Source: Bacteroides ovatus
Lineage (GTDB): Bacteria > Bacteroidota > Bacteroidia > Bacteroidales > Bacteroidaceae
Length of the DNA: 64,000 nucleotides
Direction: 5' to 3'
NCBI RefSeq assembly: GCF_001314995.1
Contig: NZ_CP012938.1
Coordinates: 3,410,001 to 3,474,000, forward strand
Positions 20,725-29,559 of this stretch are shown one piece after another (the stretch's first letter is position 1; every line of letters begins with the position of its first letter). The notes beneath the pieces were generated by a model that was not told the DNA's origin, made no database searches, and was given only the letters and a program-made list of their open reading frames with translations. Position numbers and translations under genes: made by a program.

Positions 20725-20755
20725 CAAAATTACACATACTTTCTTTATTCACAAA
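20725..20755 (-). promoter_or_regulatory. Promoter of rpsU-xerC-hpf
   Basis: TTTG at 20755-20752 and TAATTTTG at 20732-20725 on the minus strand match both Bacteroides consensus elements with a 19-bp spacer. The box lies about 50 bp upstream of the rpsU start. Confidence 0.82.
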
Positions 20756-20816
20756 ACTTTCGGCAAATATTTCTCAAAAACTATTCATAAACAAGTTATT
20801 AAATGCAGAAAGTTAG

Positions 20817-20824
20817 TACCTTTG
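20817..20824 (+). promoter_or_regulatory. -7 box for aminopeptidase P gene
   Basis: TACCTTTG matches TAnnTTTG and lies 35 bp before the ATG at 20859. No good -33 TTTG is found at the right distance, so the assignment is tentative. Confidence 0.5.
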
Positions 20825-20858
20825 AAACACTTACATGTCTATAATAATATAATAAAGT

Positions 20859-22640
20859 ATGAAACAGAGCATAAAAGAGCGAGTGCATGCACTGCGCATG
20901 ACCTTTCATCCCAATTCTATCAAAGCGTTCATTATTCCCAGCACCGACCCTCATCTTAGTGAATATGTGGCTCCCCACTGGATGTCACGGGAGTGGATTT
21001 CCGGTTTTACTGGTTCTGCCGGAACAGCGGTTATCCTGATGGATAAAGCAGGATTATGGACCGACTCGCGTTATTTTCTGCAAGCTACGAAGGAATTGGA
21101 GGGCAGCGGCATTACCTTATATAAAGAGATGTTGCCGGAGACTCCCAGTATTACAGAATTTCTCTGCCAACACTTAAAACCTGGAGAATCTGTAAGTATC
21201 GACGGGAAAATGTTTTCTGTGCAACAGGTCGAACAGATGAAAGAAGAACTGGCGGCACATCAGTTACAGGTCGACATATTTGGAGATCCATTGAGTAGCA
21301 TTTGGAAAGACCGGCCCGCCATGCCTGATTCTCCTGCCTTTATTTATGATATCAAATATGCAGGAAAAAGCTGTGAAGAGAAAATATCCGCCATCCGTAC
21401 GGAGTTGAAAAAGAAAGGTGTCTATGCTTTATTCATATCCGCGCTCGACGAGATCGCATGGACTCTCAATTTGCGAGGAAACGATGTACATTGCAATCCG
21501 GTCATAGTAAGTTACCTGTTAATCACACAGGATGAAGTGACTTATTTTATTTCACCGGAGAAAGTGACGGCAGAGGTAGAGACTTATCTAAAGGAACGGC
21601 AGATTGGAATACAGAAGTATGATGAGGTAGAGACATTCCTGAATTCTTTTCCGGGAAAAAACATTCTGATTGACCCAGGGAAAACGAATTATTCTATCTA
21701 TTCATCTATTAATCCGCAATGTTCTATTCTTCGTGGTGAGTCGCCCGTCGCATTATTGAAAGCGATTCGCAATGAGCAGGAGGTCGCCGGCATCCACGCT
21801 GCCATGCAACGGGATGGAGTAGCACTCGTCAAATTCCTCAAATGGCTGGAAGAATCCGTATCTACCGGAAAAGAGACAGAATTAAGTATAGATAAAAAGT
21901 TGCATGAGTTTAGGGCTGCACAGCCTCTCTACATGGGGGAAAGTTTCGACACGATTGCAGGATATAAAGAACATGGGGCAATCGTACATTATTCAGCTAC
22001 CCCGGAAAGTGAGGTGACTCTTCAGCCCAGAGGGTTCTTACTCTTAGATTCAGGAGCCCAATATCTGGACGGAACCACTGACATCACCCGAACCATTGCC
22101 TTAGGCGAACTTACAGAAGAAGAAAAAACGGATTATACCCTTATATTAAAAGGACACATCGCGTTGGCTATGGCCAAATTCCCTGCCGGAACCCGTGGAG
22201 CCCAGCTCGATGTACTAGCCCGTATGCCTATCTGGAACCACAGAATGAATTTTCTTCATGGCACAGGACATGGCGTCGGACATTTCCTGAGTGTACACGA
22301 AGGGCCGCAAAGCATTCGTATGAATGAGAGCCCTGTCATTTTGCAGCCCGGCATGGTTACTTCCAATGAGCCTGGTGTTTATAAAGCAGGCAGTCACGGG
22401 ATACGTACGGAGAACCTGACGTTGGTTTGCAAAGATGGAGAGGGAATGTTTGGAGAATATCTTAAGTTTGAAACTATCACTTTATGCCCAATCTGCAAAA
22501 AAGGGATCATCAAGGAGATGCTGACAAATGAAGAAATTGAATGGTTAAACAATTACCATCAGACTGTCTACGAGAAGTTGTCACCGGATCTTAACGAAGA
22601 AGAAAAAGTTTGGTTACAAGAGGCAACTGCTTCCCTTTAA
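20859..22640 (+). CDS. Aminopeptidase P family (Xaa-Pro) metallopeptidase
   Basis: Cytoplasmic M24B peptidase that removes an N-terminal residue preceding proline. The 593-residue protein is the long three-domain type, like eukaryotic cytosolic aminopeptidase P: two creatinase-like N-terminal domains (about 1-300), a pita-bread catalytic domain and a C-terminal extension. The metal ligands are all there: D397, D408, H471, E504 and E518, in DSGAQYLDGTTD, HGTGHGVGH and NEPGVY contexts. It is transcribed away from rpsU. A remarkable palindromic repeat array follows its stop codon. Confidence 0.95.
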   Translation: MKQSIKERVHALRMTFHPNSIKAFIIPSTDPHLSEYVAPHWMSREWISGFTGSAGTAVILMDKAGLWTDSRYFLQATKELEGSGITLYKEMLPETPSITEFLCQHLKPGESVSIDGKMFSVQQVEQMKEELAAHQLQVDIFGDPLSSIWKDRPAMPDSPAFIYDIKYAGKSCEEKISAIRTELKKKGVYALFISALDEIAWTLNLRGNDVHCNPVIVSYLLITQDEVTYFISPEKVTAEVETYLKERQIGIQKYDEVETFLNSFPGKNILIDPGKTNYSIYSSINPQCSILRGESPVALLKAIRNEQEVAGIHAAMQRDGVALVKFLKWLEESVSTGKETELSIDKKLHEFRAAQPLYMGESFDTIAGYKEHGAIVHYSATPESEVTLQPRGFLLLDSGAQYLDGTTDITRTIALGELTEEEKTDYTLILKGHIALAMAKFPAGTRGAQLDVLARMPIWNHRMNFLHGTGHGVGHFLSVHEGPQSIRMNESPVILQPGMVTSNEPGVYKAGSHGIRTENLTLVCKDGEGMFGEYLKFETITLCPICKKGIIKEMLTNEEIEWLNNYHQTVYEKLSPDLNEEEKVWLQEATASL

Positions 22641-22650
22641 ACAGAACTTG

Positions 22651-22742
22651 TCTGACACCCGGGTGTCAAGCATACTGAGACCCGGGTGTCAGACTGCTCA
22701 AGACCCGGGTCTCATACATCACGACACCCGGGTGTCGTACAA
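22651..22742. repeat. Four palindromic units at exact 23-bp spacing
   Basis: Four CCCGGG-centred palindromes have centres at 22660.5, 22683.5, 22706.5 and 22729.5, exactly 23 bp apart. Units 1 and 4 contain GACACCCGGGTGTC, unit 2 GAGACCCGGGTGTC and unit 3 AGACCCGGGTCT. Unit 4 extends to an 18-bp perfect palindrome (22721-22738). The array starts 10 bp after the aminopeptidase P stop codon and ends 46 bp before the next gene. There is no T-run after it. Confidence 0.9.
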
Positions 22743-22788
22743 CATAGAACTGCATTAAATAAAAAACTTTATTAGAAACAAATATTAT

Positions 22789-23304
22789 ATGGCTTTAATT
22801 AAATCAGTACGGGGTTTTACTCCCGAAATCGGAGAAAACTGCTTCCTTGCAGATAATGCAACTATTATAGGAGATGTAAAAATAGAAAATGATTGTAGCA
22901 TTTGGTTTAATACGGTATTAAGAGGTGACGTCAACTCCATACGAATTGGCAATAGCGTCAACATCCAAGATGGAAGTGTCTTGCATACATTATATCAGAA
23001 ATCGACTATTGAAATTGGCGATCATGTATCTGTAGGGCATAATGTTACCATTCATGGGGCGACCATCAAAGATTATGCATTGGTAGGGATGGGGTCAACC
23101 GTCCTGGATCACGTCGTAGTTGGCGAAGGAGCAATCGTTGCCGCCGGTTCGCTGGTATTAAGCAATACCATCATTGAGCCGGGAAGCATTTGGGGAGGGG
23201 TACCCGCGAAATTCATTAAAAAGGTAGATCCTGAACAAGCCAAAGAACTGAATCAGAAGATTGCTCACAATTATTTGATGTACTCACAATGGTATAAGGA
23301 ATAA
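22789..23304 (+). CDS. Gamma-carbonic anhydrase-like hexapeptide protein
   Basis: A 171-residue left-handed beta-helix protein of the YrdA/PaaY/gamma-carbonic anhydrase group. The hexapeptide repeats run from about residue 15 to 145 (IGDVKIENDCSIW, IGNSVNIQDGSVLH, VSVGHNVTIHGATI). The three zinc-ligand histidines of the family are visible in VLHT, VGHN and IHGA. The C-terminal helix (PEQAKELNQKIAHNYLMYSQWY) is typical. Carbonic anhydrase activity is plausible but many members are of unknown function. It follows aminopeptidase P in the same direction with the palindrome array between them. Confidence 0.9.
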   Translation: MALIKSVRGFTPEIGENCFLADNATIIGDVKIENDCSIWFNTVLRGDVNSIRIGNSVNIQDGSVLHTLYQKSTIEIGDHVSVGHNVTIHGATIKDYALVGMGSTVLDHVVVGEGAIVAAGSLVLSNTIIEPGSIWGGVPAKFIKKVDPEQAKELNQKIAHNYLMYSQWYKE

Positions 23305-23331
23305 CATTAAGTAAAACCGAAAACTAAACTT

Positions 23332-23382
23332 CGTTCCTCCTTTCTCTTATGTTTTTAAGAAAAAGGGGGAACGTTTTTTTTT
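23332..23382 (+). terminator. Intrinsic terminator after gamma-CA gene
   Basis: A long imperfect hairpin (CGTTCC...GGAACG outer arms, 23332 to 23373) is followed by nine Ts. It lies 28 bp past the stop codon and ends this rightward unit. Confidence 0.85.
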
Positions 23383-23541
23383 CAGATCTCCATTGACACT
23401 TCAATAGCCACATTAATAAAACAAACCATTTACAAACACTTACCATAAGATTCATACTACTAAAACTAATCATCATTGATTCCTAGAATCTATATTCATA
23501 TTATTTAACCATCTGGAAATAGATATATTACGAATTATTCG

Positions 23542-23549
23542 TAGATTTG
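23542..23549 (+). promoter_or_regulatory. -7 box for TlpA-type gene pair
   Basis: TAGATTTG matches TAnnTTTG 46 bp before the ATG at 23595. No clear -33 element is present at the correct spacing. The 160 bp between the preceding terminator and this box otherwise show nothing I recognise. Confidence 0.5.
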
Positions 23550-23594
23550 TAAGACATTAAATCCGGCCAGTGAACCAACAAACACTTATTCATT

Positions 23595-24806
23595 ATGAAA
23601 ATTAAACTACTACTTACAATTCTTTTATTGGCAGAAACAATAACCGCCAATGCACAAAACGCAGAAAAAGAATATTTAAAGAAAGTACTTACCAATTTAG
23701 AAAAGATTGAATCTGCAACCTACTATGTCACCAACGAAAGCTGGCAACCTGGTGATTCAACCGCATTATCTACCTTGCACAGCTTCATTAAAGAGTACGA
23801 TAATCCAATGGACTCAACCATAGGAGCAAGTTATGTTTCACTAGATGCCAATGATACAACAAAACTGGAATTTTGTTATGACGGCAACATAAGAGCATTA
23901 CCTTATCACGAAAATAAGAAATTAGCAATTGATGATTTCACATTCAGACCACTTCCTTTCAGGCTAGTAAGTCCTCCATTCTTCAATCACGCAAAGAATA
24001 TCATCAGATATGCACTTACCACTAAGGATCATATTGTAACAGAGTTGAAAGATGAGGGTGATAATTATTATTTTAAATTAGTCATTGATGAGAATCAACA
24101 GGTTGAGTTCTTTGGAAAAGCTTATCACATGCCACTTCCTCCATTCGATATCGGCAGTACAACTTCTATTTATGAGTTATGGATCAACAAGTCGAATGAC
24201 CTGCCTTATAAAAAACGAAGAGAGATGTCGCATGATATTTCCGTTTCAACTTGCTCAAATCTTGCAATCAATAGACACACAATTTACGACTTTAACGCGT
24301 CAGATTATTTCCCCAAAGATTATGAGATAGTAAAATACAGCGACCTCTACAAGAAAAAAGCAGAACCAACAGCATCCAGTCTTATAGGAAAAAAAGCTCC
24401 CGGCTGGATATTAGAAAATATAGAAGCACAGCCGGTATCATTAGCCGACTACAAAAGCAAAATCATACTAATCAACTTCACAGGCATTGGTTGTGGCGCC
24501 TGTCAGGCAGCCATCCCCTTCTTGAAACAGCTAAAAGATTCATTCACCAGTGAAGAGTTTGAGCTGATTGCAATAGAATCCTGGAGCCGTAAAGTATCTG
24601 CTATCCGAAATTACGCAAAGCGAAAGGAATTGAATTATACCATTCTGAATGCAACAAATGAGGTTATCAAACAATATCAGACCGGTGGTGCCGCACCTTA
24701 CTTTTTCATAGTAGACCAAGAACGAATCATACGAAAAGTAATCAGAGGTTATAGTAATGAGAATACAGATAAAGAAATAATAAATGCAATAAAAGAACTA
24801 CTATGA
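23595..24806 (+). CDS. Secreted TlpA-family thioredoxin-like protein
   Basis: A 403-residue exported protein with a signal peptide (residues 1-21, ending ANAQ). The first two thirds form a domain I do not recognise, common in Bacteroidetes TlpA-like proteins. The C-terminal thioredoxin domain (about 265-403) starts at IGKKAPGWILENIEA and has the redox motif CGAC in TGIGCGACQAAIPF. It is expected to act in the periplasm or at the outer membrane in thiol-disulfide exchange. Its stop overlaps the start of the next thioredoxin gene by four bases, so the two are translationally coupled. Confidence 0.88.
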   Translation: MKIKLLLTILLLAETITANAQNAEKEYLKKVLTNLEKIESATYYVTNESWQPGDSTALSTLHSFIKEYDNPMDSTIGASYVSLDANDTTKLEFCYDGNIRALPYHENKKLAIDDFTFRPLPFRLVSPPFFNHAKNIIRYALTTKDHIVTELKDEGDNYYFKLVIDENQQVEFFGKAYHMPLPPFDIGSTTSIYELWINKSNDLPYKKRREMSHDISVSTCSNLAINRHTIYDFNASDYFPKDYEIVKYSDLYKKKAEPTASSLIGKKAPGWILENIEAQPVSLADYKSKIILINFTGIGCGACQAAIPFLKQLKDSFTSEEFELIAIESWSRKVSAIRNYAKRKELNYTILNATNEVIKQYQTGGAAPYFFIVDQERIIRKVIRGYSNENTDKEIINAIKELL

Positions 24807-26437
24807 ACATGAACAGACTATTTACTTGTCTTTGTTTGTCCTTGTTATTCAACCTGGTACAAGCACAATTACCCATCCCCGAATATCAGAAAGGAAAGGC
24901 CATTTTAAGTGGTACAATCGCCAATTACCATCCGAATGACAATCTGATATTCAAGATCGGAGCTCCCAATATCGTGATGGGAACAGCCGAAACTCTTTAT
25001 CCGACTGTTGAGTCAGACGGAAGCTTTACTATTAATATTCCTCTCTACCATCATACACAAGTACGGATGATGATAGGAAATGCTGATTTAGTCATTCTGC
25101 TAAGTCCCGAAAAAGAAACAAATGTAGCTATCAATCTAAGTAATCCACCAGGAAAACAGTTTGTATTTAGCGGCCAATATGCTACCATTAACAATGAATG
25201 GTGCCAGCCGGAACTGATAACAAAGATACCACCTGTTTATAGTGATGGCGACCTATTGGATTCCATTGTAGGCATTAGTGCCAATGAATTCAAAAAACGA
25301 TGTATCAACCAATACAAACGATATGTAACGCACAACAGCGCACAGTTACAATTCAGCGAAGACACTCGCACACTCGCCAATCTCTCATGCGCATTTGATT
25401 GCCTGGAAAATCTACAGGCCACCCACTATTGCCTGCAAACTGCTTATCAAAAGAAGGAAAACATTACGCGGGAACAAGCTTTTGCTGCTTTTCTTGATGT
25501 ATATTTGCCCGATGATTTCCACAATTATTTGAAGGATTTCCCAGTCAATCACCCTTTAGCACTCTATTGTTATAATTACCGCAATGTAGTCATGGATTTA
25601 TATGATACCCACAAAGACCCACTCGCTTACGAAAAAAATCTATTGAAAAATGCACCACTCACTAAAGAGGAACAGACACTTATCCATCAATATGAAACGG
25701 CTTTCAAAGCAGGTATCTCCTTTCAGCAAGAAAGCGAGCTAATGGCACTTAGTGCAAAATACTTCAAAGAAAATGACCAATTCAGATGGGAGTCATTCTC
25801 CAAAGCAAAAGAACGTCTTAGTAATATCATACAAGACAGCACAAGTTTAATAGTTGACTACATACGAGCAATCTATATGCGTTCCAGTTTTTACAATTTA
25901 CAACCTCTGACACCCCGACAAGAGCTCATGGCTTCGGAAATTACCAATCCTATCTTCTTAGGTATCATTCAAGACATGAACCGCCAGATGCAACCCCGAC
26001 AGCAAACGATAACAAAGAAATTCACTATTTGCGAAGCACCACAAGTTCCGGAAAAGGAACTGTTGACTGCTCTCATTGCCCGCCACAAAGGGAAGGTACA
26101 GTTTATCGACTTTTGGGCTACCTGGTGCGGCGGCTGCCGGCAAATCATCAAGGAATATGAACCACTAAAGAAAAAAATAGGTGAAGACAAAGTTGCTTTC
26201 ATTTACCTCACAGGCCCCAGTTCTATAAAAAAGACTTGGGATATACTAATACAAGACATTGCCGGAGAACATTACTGGCTGAACAAAGAACAGTGGGGTT
26301 ATCTTTGGAATCATTTTCAGATGACGGGATTACCGATGTACCTGATAATAGATAAAAAAGGAAATATCGCAAAACAATTCACCCACGTAACAGCCAAAGA
26401 GTTGAAAAAGTTGCTAGAGTTAGAAGTCAACAGATAA
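24803..26437 (+). CDS. Secreted thioredoxin-domain protein
   Basis: A 544-residue exported protein; the signal peptide ends near residue 22 (VQAQ). An N-terminal beta-rich domain (about 30-130) is followed by a long helical region and a C-terminal thioredoxin domain (about 405-544) with FWATWCGGCRQI, so the redox motif is CGGC. The start overlaps the previous gene (ATGA). The pair has different middle domains but the same layout, which suggests they act together on one exported substrate or pathway. The family is typical of Bacteroidetes, where such proteins often have unknown partners. Confidence 0.87.
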   Translation: MNMNRLFTCLCLSLLFNLVQAQLPIPEYQKGKAILSGTIANYHPNDNLIFKIGAPNIVMGTAETLYPTVESDGSFTINIPLYHHTQVRMMIGNADLVILLSPEKETNVAINLSNPPGKQFVFSGQYATINNEWCQPELITKIPPVYSDGDLLDSIVGISANEFKKRCINQYKRYVTHNSAQLQFSEDTRTLANLSCAFDCLENLQATHYCLQTAYQKKENITREQAFAAFLDVYLPDDFHNYLKDFPVNHPLALYCYNYRNVVMDLYDTHKDPLAYEKNLLKNAPLTKEEQTLIHQYETAFKAGISFQQESELMALSAKYFKENDQFRWESFSKAKERLSNIIQDSTSLIVDYIRAIYMRSSFYNLQPLTPRQELMASEITNPIFLGIIQDMNRQMQPRQQTITKKFTICEAPQVPEKELLTALIARHKGKVQFIDFWATWCGGCRQIIKEYEPLKKKIGEDKVAFIYLTGPSSIKKTWDILIQDIAGEHYWLNKEQWGYLWNHFQMTGLPMYLIIDKKGNIAKQFTHVTAKELKKLLELEVNR

Positions 26438-26594
26438 GGTACCTAGCTACAAATGCAGGAAACAGGTTCTTCGTCAAATCTGGTGAAAAGTTGTCCTCTA
26501 TTCATTTATATAATTCAGTAGATGCCTGTTTTTCTAAAGGATTTACCACCCAATTTGACAAAGAGCCGAAAGCAATGAGAAGTGTGCCAAAGCT

Positions 26595-26670
26595 CCTTAA
26601 TAAACAAAGAATCACCTTTATCACAATTATCTGTGGTAAAGGTGATTCTTTGTTTATTAAGGTTTTGTAT
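26595..26670 (+). terminator. 31-bp near-perfect hairpin, probable bidirectional terminator
   Basis: The arms 26595-26625 and 26632-26662 pair over 31 bp with a single G-U/A-C position and a 6-nt loop. On the plus strand TTTTG follows. It lies between the convergent TlpA gene and waaA, where a shared terminator is needed, but the stem is far longer than the others in this window. Confidence 0.65.
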
Positions 26671-26711
26671 TGCCCTCTTATATCGAATTCACATTGATCT
26701 ACAATATATAT

Positions 26712-27935
26712 TTAGAAATTAATCATGTGCATAATCTTCTCCGTCGCACCGGCATTGCTAGTCACATAATAACCGGCATTCGTTCCGGTTTCGCGCAAAA
26801 ACACCTCATCTGTCAGGAAACGATCCAGCAAAGTTTTCAGTTCATCATAGTCTTTGATAGAATAAGCACCTTTTGCTTCCAGCAATTGAACAGCCTCCAT
26901 GAATTTCTGATACTTCGGTCCGAAAATCACCGGAATACCATATACAGCCGCTTCCAAGGTGTTGTGGATTCCGACCCCGAAACCACCGCCGATATAAGCT
27001 ATTTCACCATAGCGGTAAATAGAGGATAACAGACCGAAACAGTCTATTATAAGGCAATCCGCTTTCAATACATTTCTTTCGTCAGCACGGGTATAGCGCA
27101 CATACGGACGTTTCAATTTACCGATGATCTCAACCAGGTGATTCTCATCGATCACATGCGGAGCAATAATCAGTTTCATTTCCGGATGATTATTGAAATA
27201 TTCGAGGAATAAATCCTCATCAGGTCCCCATGAACTTCCGGCAACAAAAGTAAAAGAATTGTTTCCTTTAAACTTCTCCACCAACGGGAGCTCTTTAGCC
27301 TCTTCGCGGATTTGCAGTACACGGTCAAAACGGGTATCCCCCACCACTGTCACACGACTGATGCCGATTTTCGACAAATAACGTTTGGATGCCTCATTCT
27401 GAACAAACAGATGATCGAAATCTTTCAAGACATTGCGATAAGTGCCACCGTACCATTTAAAGAATATTTGTTCGCGACGGAAGATGGACGACACACTATA
27501 TACCGGAATACGGCGCTTGTGAAGCTCATCCAGATAATTCTTCCAAAACTCATATTTGATAAAGAACGCCATGCAAGGATTTGCAATATCCAGGAACTTC
27601 TTCACATTCCTCGGCTTATCAAACGGCAGATAGCAGACAATATCCGCCCCCCGGTAATGCTTGCGCACTTCATAACCGGAAGGAGAGAAAAATGTCAGCA
27701 ATATCTTATAGTTAGGATATTTCTCACGAATCATTTCTATCAGAGGGCGTCCTTGTTCAAACTCCCCCAGTGAAGCAGCGTGAAACCAAATATACTGTTC
27801 CCCTTTTTCCACTTGTTGGCGTAAGAGTTCATACACCACCCAATGCCCCTTCATCATCTTCCGGGGCTTGCGGCTAAACGGAGCAGCCAAATGGACGATA
27901 AAGTCATAAATGACTATTGCCAGGTCGTAAAGCAT
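26712..27935 (-). CDS. waaA: 3-deoxy-D-manno-octulosonic acid (Kdo) transferase
   Basis: Inner-membrane glycosyltransferase that adds Kdo to lipid A precursors. The 407-residue protein has an N-terminal membrane-associated helix (YDLAIVIYDFIVHLAAPF), the WFHAASLGEFEQGRP motif of the GT30 family with the catalytic glutamate, and a C-terminal nucleotide-sugar half with AYIGGGFGVGIHNTLEAAVYG. It starts 12 bp after gltX and is cotranscribed with it. Confidence 0.94.
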   Translation of the reverse strand: MLYDLAIVIYDFIVHLAAPFSRKPRKMMKGHWVVYELLRQQVEKGEQYIWFHAASLGEFEQGRPLIEMIREKYPNYKILLTFFSPSGYEVRKHYRGADIVCYLPFDKPRNVKKFLDIANPCMAFFIKYEFWKNYLDELHKRRIPVYSVSSIFRREQIFFKWYGGTYRNVLKDFDHLFVQNEASKRYLSKIGISRVTVVGDTRFDRVLQIREEAKELPLVEKFKGNNSFTFVAGSSWGPDEDLFLEYFNNHPEMKLIIAPHVIDENHLVEIIGKLKRPYVRYTRADERNVLKADCLIIDCFGLLSSIYRYGEIAYIGGGFGVGIHNTLEAAVYGIPVIFGPKYQKFMEAVQLLEAKGAYSIKDYDELKTLLDRFLTDEVFLRETGTNAGYYVTSNAGATEKIMHMINF

Positions 27936-27947
27936 AGTACTGATCGA

Positions 27948-29465
27948 TTACTTCAAAACCTCTACCGCTCGTTTCATACGAGCTATCGTCTCCTCTTTGC
28001 CCAATACCCAGGAAATATCGAACATGTGCGGGCCTTTTCCTTCACCCACCAATGTCAGACGGAAAGCATTCATGATATTACCGGTATGGTAACCTTTCTC
28101 TGCAATCCAGTCCATAACGACTTTTTCCTGTCCTTCAATGCTAAAATCTTCAATACCGGCAATCACTTCTGCCAATTCGGTCATACATTTTGCAGAATCT
28201 TCTTTCCAGCGTTTCTTCACCGTCTTTTCATCATATTCGGTAGGAGCCACAAAGAAGAAGCTACAAACATCCCACAGTTCTTTAATGAAACTTACCCGGT
28301 CTTTCATCATGCCAACCACAGTCACTACCTTTTCGAAAGGAGCCTCTACGCCTTGTTCTTTCAAGAAAGGCAAGAACAGTTCCGCAATTTCTTCGTTAGG
28401 TTTCTGCTGTATATATTGATGATTGAACCATATTCCTTTTTTATAGTCGAACTTAGCTCCCGACTTGCTGCAACGGTGAAGATCAAACAATTTAATCAAT
28501 TCGTCCATCGACATCACTTCCTGATCATTGCCCGGATTCCATCCCAATAAAGCCAGGAAATTAATCACAGCTTCGGGTAAATAACCGGATTCGCGATAAC
28601 CAGAAGAGATTTCTCCGGATTTCGGATCGTGCCATTCCAATGGAAATACAGGGAATCCGAGACGGTCACCGTCACGCTTGCTTAATTTTCCATTACCTTC
28701 CGGTTTCAATAACAAAGGCAGGTGAGCAAATTCCGGCATCGTATCTTCCCAACCGAAAGCACGGTACAACAACACATGCAAAGGAGCGGAAGGCAACCAT
28801 TCTTCACCACGAATCACGTGGGAAACTTCCATCAAATGGTCATCCACGATATTTGCCAAATGGTAAGTAGGCAGTTCGTCAGCCGATTTATAAAGCACTT
28901 TGTCATCCAGAATAGATGAGTTGATTACTACTTCGCCACGAATCAGGTCATTTACATGTATATCTTCATTCGGTTCGATTTTGAAACGAACAACATATTG
29001 TTTGCCTTCAGCAATCAGTGCATCCACTTCTTCTTTCGGCATAGTTAATGAATTGCGCATCATACCACGGGTAGATGCATCATATTGGAAGTTAGCAATT
29101 TCAGCACGCTTAGCGTCCAGCTCCTCCGGAGTATCAAAAGCGATGTAAGCTTTTCCATTTTCCAGCAAAATCTGCACATATTTCTTGTAGATTTCGCGGC
29201 GCTCCGACTGACGGTATGGACCCTGTTCACCACCGAAGCTCACTCCCTCGTCAAAGTGGATACCTAACCACTTAAAAGATTCGAGTATATACTCTTCCGC
29301 TCCCGGAACGAACCGGTTAGAGTCAGTGTCTTCAATACGAAATATCAAGTCTCCGCCGTGTTGACGTGCAAATAGATAATTATACAAAGCTGTACGCACA
29401 CCACCGATGTGCAATGCTCCCGTAGGACTTGGAGCAAAACGAACTCTTACTTTTCTTTCTGCCAT
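27948..29465 (-). CDS. gltX: Glutamate--tRNA ligase
   Basis: Class I aminoacyl-tRNA synthetase that charges tRNA-Glu. The 505-residue protein has the HIGH-type motif at residues 19-22 (HIGG in [12 protein letters not shown]) and the KMSKS-type motif KLSKR in the middle, followed by the anticodon-binding C-terminal domain. Whether it is discriminating cannot be told from this alone. It begins an operon with waaA and is divergent from the 7TM-HD gene. Confidence 0.97.
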   Translation of the reverse strand: MAERKVRVRFAPSPTGALHIGGVRTALYNYLFARQHGGDLIFRIEDTDSNRFVPGAEEYILESFKWLGIHFDEGVSFGGEQGPYRQSERREIYKKYVQILLENGKAYIAFDTPEELDAKRAEIANFQYDASTRGMMRNSLTMPKEEVDALIAEGKQYVVRFKIEPNEDIHVNDLIRGEVVINSSILDDKVLYKSADELPTYHLANIVDDHLMEVSHVIRGEEWLPSAPLHVLLYRAFGWEDTMPEFAHLPLLLKPEGNGKLSKRDGDRLGFPVFPLEWHDPKSGEISSGYRESGYLPEAVINFLALLGWNPGNDQEVMSMDELIKLFDLHRCSKSGAKFDYKKGIWFNHQYIQQKPNEEIAELFLPFLKEQGVEAPFEKVVTVVGMMKDRVSFIKELWDVCSFFFVAPTEYDEKTVKKRWKEDSAKCMTELAEVIAGIEDFSIEGQEKVVMDWIAEKGYHTGNIMNAFRLTLVGEGKGPHMFDISWVLGKEETIARMKRAVEVLK

Positions 29466-29493
29466 AATTTGGGTTAGTATAGGTAAATCGTGG

Positions 29494-29501
29494 CAAAATT
29501 A
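29494..29501 (-). promoter_or_regulatory. -7 box for gltX-waaA
   Basis: TAATTTTG on the minus strand matches TAnnTTTG 29 bp upstream of the gltX start. A -33 TTTG at the right distance is not evident. Confidence 0.5.
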
Positions 29502-29559
29502 AACCTTTTTTTCCACACTATTGTTTTTTTTTGTACTTTTCGCAAAAATTTCAGTGGAT

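Noticed and set aside
22651..22742. CRISPR array
   Set aside because: Units are palindromic and only 23 bp apart in total, with no room for spacers and no cas genes in the window.
26491..26697. 68-codon frame on the plus strand
   Set aside because: It crosses the 31-bp hairpin, and the peptide is set by the hairpin arms; no promoter or start context.
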